Notes under the pieces: model-generated
What the model was told of the DNA's origin: nothing
The model's input: only the letters and a program-made list of their open reading frames with translations
Database searches by the model: none
Shown here: positions 54,800-64,000 of the stretch, one piece after another
How positions within the stretch are numbered: position 1 is the first letter of the stretch
Layout: each line of letters starts with the position of its first letter
NCBI GenBank assembly: GCA_029582265.1
Contig: CM055816.1
Coordinates: forward strand, 84,879,095-84,943,094
Length of the DNA stretch: 64,000 nt
Direction: 5' to 3'
Source of the DNA: Zoroaster sp. YZ-2022
Taxonomy: Eukaryota; Echinodermata; Asteroidea; Forcipulatida; Zoroasteridae
Position numbers and translations under genes: made by a program

Positions 54800-57600
54800 G
54801 GATAATAATAATAATAATAATAAGATTTATAGGGGACATATCCATTTCTGGGGCCCAAAGGGGAAAAAAAGATAAAAAAAAACAAAAATACAATGATAAA
54901 TGGGGAAAATTATGTACTGAGACACGTACCACAATGGAATTACAAATATACATCATCTTTGAAGAATTGTGACATAAGATGATTTTTTAAGCATCGACTT
55001 AAATCAGTTATACTAACAAGATTTGATTTTAGTTGAAGATGATTCCAGAGTCCGACCCGCGACAAAAAAAACCTATCCCCCCAGTTCCGTTTTATTTTGG
55101 GTTTCTTTGGGGAGGAATGTTGCTGAGGCAAAGGTGATGAGTGATTTTGGTTCAGAAATATAAATTGAGCAAGAATAAAGATTTGGAAAAATTTAGATTT
55201 TTAAAAAAACAATTTCGTAAAAGGAAGAGAGTTTTTTCAAGATTGGGTGATATGGAGATTTTTTGGAAAAAGTCAACACGAGCTGTGTTTTTATGTTCTG
55301 AAGAAGATATTTGTTTCCCTTGGGGGAGACCGAGAGGAGCTTTCCCCTTTACGAGATGATGTGACAAAGCATGAATAATTTGTTCAGAGCACTTTTATTC
55401 AAGTATTTTATTTTTGATATTTGATATAAAATGATGATATGAACAATGGAGATAGAGTTTTAAAGTCATTTCGAGTCAAATATAACACCCAAATTACGTG
55501 TTGTGATGGGGGGTTATCGGAGTCACCAATTGTAGAGGAAGAGAAATTTTAGACAAGGATGATCCAAATAGAACAAATTCTTTTTTTTCGTCGTTAAATT
55601 TCAGGAAGTTTTGTCGATCCAACTTCGAATCCTTAAAACTTTCTCCAGTTTTGTAAGCAGGGAACCCAGGTTCTTAAAGTTTTAAAAAGAAAGTAGAGCT
55701 GCGTCATCCGAGACGGTAATTTAATTATACCAAATGAATCACGAACTGAAACGTATAAACAGAAAACCCCGGGGCCGACACGGACCCTTTGGGGACAGAA
55801 TAAAGAAAAAAGGCTCGGGGTGGCATTACCAAACAAACAGGGAGGCCATTTAAAAGGTAGGACTTAACCAACCAGGTGTGTCATTTTCCAAGATGATATT
55901 GCAGGGGGGAGAGAAGGATTTTGTGACGCCCCAAAAAGCCCGCAAAAAAAACCAGCAGGATTTTTCCATCATCCAGGCAAAAATGTCATTGTTGACGGGA
56001 GAAGAGCATTTTCCCGTTCCATGAAATTTTTATAGGCTGACTGAAATGTCCGACAGGTTTTTACACGAACATGGTCAGAGATCCGTGATGAAACAACTCG
56101 TCGATTGTTTTTCCAAGGTTTTTAAATTCCCCAGGTCGGAATTTTTGAAAACTTCGCCAAATTGGGTTTTTCAGGAGTTTTTAAATGAGAAATTTTCCTT
56201 ACAGGAAACAACGGAAAAAAGAGATCTGTTTACAATAGGATATATTTAGAAAACATCAATATTTTGTTTTATTAGCGGGCACTGAAAATTCCCCGTTTTT
56301 GATGGGTTTTCATGAGGTTTTTGATTCCGTAAATAGTGGGTCAAACAAAAGTCACAGATCCTTGGATGGTGTTTTTGGGAAAAATACAGGTACTGGGGGA
56401 AAAAAAACGGGTATTTCATTTTTACAAAAAGTTTTAAAAATTATTAGGGGGGTCCTGATTGAGTGTGTGGGGTTTGGGGAAACAGTTTCCAAAGTTAAAA
56501 ATTTTTTTATTTTTCCAAAGAGATTATATTTTTTTCCCAACCCCTTTTTCAAATATCTCGTTGGTTAAATATTTTTGCCGATTTCCCAAGTTTCATTGTT
56601 TAATTTTGTTCGGAGAGGGTTTTTCCCCCCGGGACGAATATCACGAACCAGGGGGTCGATTGAGTTTTACAGTTCTAGTTTTTGGGGGCATGATCGTCCA
56701 AGATGTTAGAGATTCAAATGATTACAAAAAATCCAGCTCACCACTTTTAAGGTTTACTTTTTCCCGTTGGGGTTTAAAACGACATAAATCTCTAATATTT
56801 ACATTTTCCAGTGGGGAGAGTTAAGAAATGGTAGGATGGAGGTTTTTAAGGGTTATTGCCATGATTGAAAGATCAGATAAACCGGATGGATAGTTTATTC
56901 GGGAAAAAGGGGGAAAATTTTCAGTTATATAGGGCAAGACAGTGACCATATCGATGAGGGGGGCTGGAATGCGGAAAGTCCATGAGCAGAGAGCAGATCA
57001 ACGATTGAAATTGTTTGGGGTGTCCATATGAATGTTAAATCGCCTTAAAAAAAATGTCGATGGTGGGGAAATCCACAAAATTTCTCAAACCGCAGAAACG
57101 GGGAAGTTTTAAAGTTTACCATCAACATCCCTTTTTGGTCGAAAAAAAAGGGAGATCTAGAGGGTTCTTACCTCAGCATGCAAAATTCAAAAAGTTAGGT
57201 AGTCATTTTCACTTTTCATATGAAGATAAACTGACCAAAAGAAAGGGAACCTCCACCCGGGCTTTTTGGGTTGGGGTATGATGGAGAGTAGCCAGCAGGA
57301 GACACCACGGGGTAAAGTTTATCGGGGTTTAAAAACCATGTCCCCCAAACAAGATCCAAATTTTTTAGTACAAAGTCAACAAAATTTATCCGATTTGTTA
57401 CATATGGATTGAGTGTTTAGTACACAGAGCTGGGTTTTGACTCATCATGAAATTTGGGGTTGAAGGGGCCCAAAGTCGCTTGTTGATGTGGTTGTTACTG
57501 CTGGGGGGTTAAAGGGGAAGCGGTTAAGGCTGTCCATTTTACGGCGACCGGCTTTTTCCCTATGTGGGCGGGTTTTTTGGGTTTATTACAATTCCAAGAG
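54800..57600 (-). pseudogene. L2/CR1-like LINE ORF2 with very many frameshifts
   Basis: Minus-strand pieces appear in the right order. The endonuclease is at about 57420-57330 (LNTQSICNKSDKFCDFVLKN) and about 57050 (GDFNIHMD, after skipping one base). A reverse-transcriptase piece lies near 55800 (PKGSVSAPGF), then RQNFLKFNDEKKEFVLFG near 55600. The C-terminus is at 55131-54962 (SRCLKNHLMSQFFKDDVYL). An ATT-type tail on the minus strand is seen as ATAATAATAATAATAATAAT at 54801. The C-terminus and tail match the plus-strand copy at 30005-30269. Nearly every domain needs a one-base shift, mostly at homopolymers. Confidence 0.7.
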
Positions 57601-58535
57601 AGTTCCCAATTGACTCAATGCTGAAAAGATAAAGCTGCATCGTACATGGAGCATTGTGAAGATTGAGTAGTTATTGCCTATAGGAAATTTTATATTTTTT
57701 TGGGTTTAAAAAAGTGTTTGTCCAGGGGTTTGGGTTTTTGTTGAAATTAAGAGTTTCCCGGTGGGGGAGATGAATTATCATAGAGAAAATAGACGTCTCA
57801 AAATTTTAAAATGGGGGATCTTTTGGGGAACAATTTGGGTTGCATTTTAGCCTCTTTTGGGGGAGTCAGAGACACAATGGTTGATACAGGGAGAATAAAC
57901 AGGATGTGACTCATTTCGATCACAAAGTTGTTGATCCAAAAAAAGGCGGGTCGCCAGGGTTTAAAATTTTAGCACAGGTTATAATCAAATCAGAGTTATG
58001 ACAAAAAATGAAGATCCAAAATGTATATACACCCCAAAAAGTAAAACTTTCTGAGAGACAGAAAAAAACAACAGTTTTCATTATTAAAAAACAAATGTCA
58101 AATCCCAATAAACGTCCAGGACCAGATGGAACCACTAGTATAAAAAAAGACAAATTTGAGCAAAAACACTTACAGCACAAAATGGAGAGTTTTTTGAGTG
58201 GCTGCTTCAGGCGCTCAATCAGTAAAAAAAAGGCGGGAAAAAGTGACCAATTAAAGATAAGCAGGGGTCTAGAAAGCCAATAGGAGTACGAAGTGAACAA
58301 AGGGGGGATTATTACCAAAAAAGTAGATGGGCAGCTATTAAGTTTGGGGTAAAGGAGGGATTATTGAGCAACACAATGGGAAGGGGTGGCTTTTTGAAAG
58401 GGATAAACAAGGGGCAAACACAAAGGATAGACAACAAAAAAAGGTTTTTTTGCCTTTAAAATTAAGGGGTGGGTGTAAAAAAATTAAAATATCCTATGAG
58501 AAGTTTGGAAAAAAAGTAAAAGAAAAAGATAAGAT
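57600..58535. other. Unassigned sequence upstream of the LINE
   Basis: Possibly the 5' part of the same LINE. The plus frame 58008-58283 and minus frame 57920-58318 overlap in opposite strands and neither shows a recognisable domain. Confidence 0.35.
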
Positions 58536-58690
58536 AAAACAACAGGTTAAAGAAATACCTGAAAATAGAACAGGTTAGGACATAGACCCGAAAAGTAACA
58601 GGTTAAAACAAAAAATGAAAATAGAACGAAGGTTAAACAAATACCTGAAAAGAGAACAGATTAAAACAGATACCTGAAAATAGAACATTA
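58536..58690. repeat. Second block of the 29-bp satellite
   Basis: About five units with AAATACCTGAAAATAGAACA, the same as the array at 42220-48360, here 10 kb further on and beyond the gap. Confidence 0.9.
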
Positions 58691-58697
58691 GAAATTT

Positions 58698-58699
<2 letters not shown>

Positions 58700-58762
<63 letters not shown>
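58700..58762. repeat. (TA)n microsatellite
   Basis: About 31 TA units, directly after the satellite block. Confidence 0.97.
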
Positions 58763-59349
<587 letters not shown>

Positions 59350-59504
59350 AAAAAAAAATAAAACCGAGCAAAATAAGGTTCAAAAATTTTTCGTTCAATT
59401 TTTCTTGGGAATTTCATAACTTTTTGAAGCCCCCTATAGGAAAATCGATATTAAACAAAAAACACAGCATTTTTAAAAAAATGTTAATTTATGAGACATA
59501 CAAA

Positions 59505-60035
59505 ACCCCCAACACTAACCCTAACCAATAACCCCAACCAATAAAACACAGCATTTTTTTAAATAAATATTTGTCTAGAACCCAACCCTAACTCAACCTT
59601 TTTTAAAAATGTTAATTTAGGAGATTTTACAGAACCCCAAGGTTTAGTGATCGAGGTTCTGATGGCTGATTCATCAGAGGTGGTTAATGGGACCATGCTG
59701 CTTGATCCTTTAGCAAGACACCACCAACCCCCGGGGGGCCCAATTGAACCCACCCCTGGGGATGAGGTTCTTTTTGGGGCCCGCCCCAAATGGAGGGCCG
59801 AAGGGGACCGAAACCGCCAAATAAAAGTGGATCAGATCCGGGGTTTAACGGGAGGCCGAAAGAGGACAACAACAGTTAGAACCCAACCAACCCAACCCCA
59901 ACCCTAAGCCCAACCAATCAACCCAATCCCAACCCCAACCCAACCTTTAACCCAACCCAACCCAACCCCTAACCCTAACCCCAACCCTACCCCCCCAACC
60001 CTAACCTTAACCTAACCCTTAACCCAACCCCAACC
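59505..60035. repeat. Degenerate CCCTAA-type (telomere-like) tract
   Basis: Runs of CCCTAACCCTAA, CCCAACCCAACC and ACCCCAACCCTA occupy 59505-59545, 59580-59600 and 59880-60030. They are variants of the animal telomere repeat. The middle part (59645-59880) is GC-rich unique sequence. Confidence 0.65.
59647..59907 (+). other. GC-rich open frame of unknown nature
   Basis: 86 codons starting MIEVLMADSSEVVNGTMLLD and ending in TQPTQPQP, where it runs into the telomere-like tract. GC content is clearly higher than around it. No domain recognised. It could be part of an unknown repeat. Confidence 0.2.
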
Positions 60036-60059
60036 AACCCAAAACACAGCAGTTTTTTT

Positions 60060-60570
60060 AAATGTCCTTTTATTACCACAAAATCCCAAAGGACTTTAAA
60101 AGGAATTGTCCTGGGGTTTTTTTACTTACCGTTCCCAAAGGAAATTAAAAGGAACAACACAGAAACATTCCCAAAGGAACAAACAGGATTGTTACCACAG
60201 AAAATTAAAACCCAGAACATTCCCACAGAACCAAAAATTACCACAGGAACATTCCCAAAGGAAATTAAAGAAGTTCCCAAGGGAAGTTACCAGGAACGTT
60301 AAAAGAACGTTACCACAGGTACATTAGTCCACAGGAACATTCCCACAGGACCAAAACATTACACGGAACATTAAAGGTCAGGAAAACCACATGCCGTGGA
60401 AGTTCCAACGACCTGGGGAAACATGCCAGGGTACCGGGGAATGTTCCTGAAGACCTGGGAAAATGCCATGGTACCTGTGGAATTTTCCCGTGGTTCGGTT
60501 TAGGAAATTCCTGTGGTACCACAGACACGTTCCCAGGGAATATTACCACAGGCCCCATGGGCACCCCAGG
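60060..60570. repeat. Degenerate repeat of CCACAGGAACATTCCCA
   Basis: Variants of TTACCACAGGAACATTCCCA and CCAAAGGAAATTAAA recur irregularly about every 25-30 bp, some inverted (TTCCTGTGGTACCACAG). Similar ATTACCACA and TGTGGTA pieces reappear at 63740-63960. Confidence 0.6.
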
Positions 60571-63500
60571 CTAGACCAGGCAAATTGGTTTGTTTCTGTG
60601 ATGCCCAGGAGAAAATTCAGAAAAAACATGTAATAAATATTTTAAAAAGTATAAAAAAAATATCCGGAAGATCCCGTCTGAAGTAGGTTTTTTTAAAGAA
60701 AATAAAAGAATGTTTTCAAAATTACTTTGGGTGTTTTTTTTTTTTAACCATTACAATTTTACAAAAAGTTGAATGCAATTTACACTATTTTTTCTCAAAC
60801 CCCCCAACAAAACTAGTTAAAATTTTTCAAAAGTTATTTTTTATTATACAACTTCCATAAATTATGGATAAACCAAAACCTCCCAAAGATGTGCATCTCT
60901 TTAATATATTTTTTAAATATATGAAAGTTTAACCCATTTAAAATGTTTTACAAGCACATTAAACCCTGATTTCAATCCATATGCGAAAATTTAAAAAAGT
61001 TTTGTTGGTAAAAAACCACCATTAGAAGTTGAGCAAGGGAAAAACTGGAGGGATCTAAATTCATAATACTGTGAATATTGCAGTTTATATTGCGGTTTTT
61101 TATAACTTTTTTTCAACTTAATAAATTAAATTAATTTAAATTAATGATATGACCTTTAAAACTAAAAAAGTCAAAAACAAGACAATGGGTTTTTAAAAAG
61201 GAAAAAAAGGAATCAAAACTCACCAAGTTTTTAAAGGAAAAAAATTGTCTTTCAGACACCAACCATTTTTAAAAAAAAAAGTCATTAATCATAAATTGTG
61301 AATAGGAAACACAATTAAAGAACCAAAGAACCTATTTAATTAAATTTTTGTTAATCACAAAAGCACCATTTTAAAGGAAGCAAAATTGTCTTCAGACATT
61401 TTTCACTTTTTAGTAAAATGAAAATTTTTTTAATCATAAATGTTAAAAAGCAAGCACCTAATTGGATAAAAAATTTCCAAATATAATCAAAAGTCATGCA
61501 TCAATTTAAAGTCATTAATCACAAAATGTGGAAATGGCAAGCAAATTAAATTAATTTATGGATGATCCTCCAGCAGTCTACTTAAGCAGCAAATTTTGGG
61601 CCCCATTCTTGGGGACGATCCGAGATACGATCAAAAATGAGTTGTCCCTCCAGTTCTTTTCAGAACAATATACTAAAAATGATTCCACATGGTGTCACCC
61701 CGAAATAGTTTTACTTAATTTTAAAAATAAAAGAATTTTTTTGTTTTTTTATCACAAATAGCATTTGAAGGATTAAATTTTTAAATCACAAACACACCAA
61801 GCCCCAGAATCTTCTTAATTTAAAGTAAGAGATTAAAAGTAAAAAGGCAAGCCCCCAAATGGATCTAGAAAAATTTCACCAAATATAATAGATGTCATTA
61901 AGGGAATTTACAGGTTTTCCCTTTTTCCAAATGTTTATAAAACTTTTTTACCCCTTCAAAATTTTTTTAGAAAAAGACAAACAAGAAATAGGTTTTGTCT
62001 GGGGAAAAATAGTGACATTATTAAAATCGACGGTCAATCAAAATTTTTTATTTTTTGAGAAAGTTTCATCCGAATCACCAATGACAAACTCAATTTTTCT
62101 AATTTATCGTTTTTTATTATCATTAATGTCCTGTATTTTTCTGAAAATACATGTACTTTTTTAAAAATTCACCCAACGAGCTTTCCTCTCATTAGTTCAT
62201 CTGGGTTTGACGATCCAGAAGATCTAAAATAAATAAAAATAGATATTTTGTTAGTTACTATTGCCACTCTATCAAACATATCCAACAATGTAGGGGAAAA
62301 GTTCTAACCAACGTAATGTAAAGAGGTGTTTAAGACTTGAAATTTGGGGAAAAAAAGGTATCAGAAATTCTAAACTTTGATAATTAAAAGTAAAATTAAT
62401 TTTAAATCAATTAAAAATTTGAGCAGTCGCCAAATTTTGGGAAAAATACAAAAAGTACATCAGGTTTTCCCGGCTTGGTTTTATGGAATTTTACCCACTT
62501 CCGTTCATGTCTTTCCATCGGGGTTTTAAGTTATGCGGCCTTCCATCATGAATGAACGTGTATTGTACACTACAACAGTAATGATAAAAGAAAAAAGACA
62601 TGTATACACCCATCAGGTAACGTAACTATACTTAATTAGCAGTTATGTCAACACAGAGCAAATTCATGGCAGATAACTCCCTCTGATTCTATTCTATTAA
62701 TCTACAGTAACTTTCATAGTGGGTTATATTTTAAAACTTAAATTAAAAAATTTTTACAAAAATACAAGCCCAAAATAAATTCCAAACATGTGCACTGAAT
62801 AAAAGTTATTTAGTTAACACATCAAAAGTTTTTTCCACCGCTGTACAGGTTGGTAAACTTGGATCCGGGGCACATGGCCCCGCAAAAAAAACAAGTTCCC
62901 CATAGATGATGTACAAAGTCAATGGAGGGCAAGTTTTTGTGATATCAACAAAACTTTAAAATAAAATTTCAAGAAAAAATTTGAGTACCCAAAAGAGTAA
63001 AACAATATCATGTGTGAAAAATAAATAAAGTTACAAAGAATAAAATATGCAATATTTTGTTGCCTATGAAAATTATTTTCCACTTACAATTAGGGGCCAG
63101 TTACAATTTCAAAAACGATTCTAGTAAAATGGTTTTTTTTAAATGAATGGGAGAAAACCATTTGGGCCCGGGTAATGTTCCTGATTTTAACCCGGGGGAG
63201 CCCTGTGGAAACCGTTTCATTGATTTTTTTCCTAAAAGAATCTTGATGACAGAAATAAGAAAAAATTAATTTTCCCTCAACATTGGTTTAGTATTTAATG
63301 TTTATTTATCTTTTGTCGAAAAACAACAGTTAACTTCAACAAATAAAATTTGGGGTTTTAATTTTATCAAGTAAATTTAAAAAAGGCAAGTAAAATTTAA
63401 ACACTGTTTTGTCCCGAGTATTCAATTTGTCTAGTCATTAAGGGAAAACAAATTTTTTTTAATTTATGTGATGAATTTAATGCTGCCATTGCAACAGCTT

Positions 63501-64000
63501 TTTTGGGTTTTGACCTTGACTAAATGAGGTGAGAAAACTTAAAAATTTAATGGCAAATGAATTGGTTTTTATAAAAAAAAGGTTTTGTGTGAAATTTTGT
63601 GGGTGAAATTAAGCATGATGCTGGGTAAATTTAATGAAAATTTTTAAAAAAGCCGAAACCCACTAAATCTAAAGTGAATAAAAAACTTTCATGAAATCAA
63701 CCCCGCAAATACCCAACCAAAGAAAACCCAAACTGGTATACCCAGGTTATTACCACATAAATTTTTGTATTGGGTGATATTTGCTTTTTCCTTTGGGAAT
63801 TTCTGTGGACCCCGACCACGAAGCACCAAGACCGGGAAATCCAGCGGCATTACCAATAAATTTGTGGTACTCTGAATTTTTTTATTTTTGTGGTATCTAA
63901 TCCAAATACCACAGAAAAAACAGGGCCGGGGAAACCAGGGTTTGGGATTACCACATTTTTATGGAGGGATAATGCTTTTCCTGTTAAATTTTTTGGATCT
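60571..64000. other. AT-rich sequence without recognisable gene
   Basis: Long A and T runs and no LRR-array intron blocks. CCAGTTCTTTTCAGAAC near 61650 matches the Penelope-like fragment at 48361. The open frames at 61558-61761 and 61892-62164 are low-complexity and show no domain. Confidence 0.5.

Overview
This window is nuclear DNA of an animal, most likely a marine invertebrate deuterostome (echinoderm, hemichordate or cephalochordate). That placement is an inference: the DNA is AT-rich, genes are split by GT-AG introns, and it carries piggyBac, L1-Tx1, L2/CR1-like, Penelope-like, hAT, Harbinger-like and Helentron-like elements plus tRNA-derived SINEs and (ATT)n LINE/SINE tails. No prokaryotic gene is present.

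The only host gene I can support is a plus-strand leucine-rich-repeat (LRR) gene running through most of the first 52 kb. It opens with an LRRNT exon (1703-1820, Cys pattern CX3CXCX10C). At least 17 separate exons follow, each exactly 72 bp, each split after the second codon base, each with a canonical AG acceptor and GTAAGT donor, and each encoding one 24-residue LRR (consensus NxISEIAPGTFDGL). Since all are phase 2-2, any subset or order splices in frame. A second series of weak or dead LRR exons (type B) lies between the good ones. The array grew by duplication of C-B-A exon units of about 2.7-2.8 kb (8.7-17.4 kb), with an extra 815-bp duplication of one C exon. Signal-peptide, LRRCT and membrane exons are not seen; the 3' end probably lies beyond the assembly gap at 53501-54000.

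The introns are packed with mobile DNA: a foldback array with Harbinger-like coding scraps (1-1566); a palindromic TA-flanked element (5050-8566) holding a nested element with six 52-bp repeats, plus truncated relatives; a complete but frameshifted piggyBac element (25709-29708) whose 3' end contains duplicated zinc-finger ends and an antisense HUH-nuclease-like fragment; a 429-bp TIR element; a foldback element with seven TTGACGTCAA palindromes (31360-32280); an L1-Tx1-like LINE (about 33000-38494, minus) abutting an ACAG microsatellite and a tRNA-like sequence; Helentron-like copies whose 147-bp internal repeats carry perfect DR5 nuclear-receptor half-site pairs (38495-41930); a 6-kb satellite of 29-bp units (42220-48360); and two hAT-like MITEs.

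After the gap (54001-64000) the sequence changes character. It holds a heavily frameshifted minus-strand L2/CR1-like LINE, more of the 29-bp satellite, two long TA repeats, a degenerate CCCTAA (telomere-like) tract and AT-rich sequence with no recognisable gene. The density of homopolymers and frameshifts suggests poor base quality or a different assembly source.
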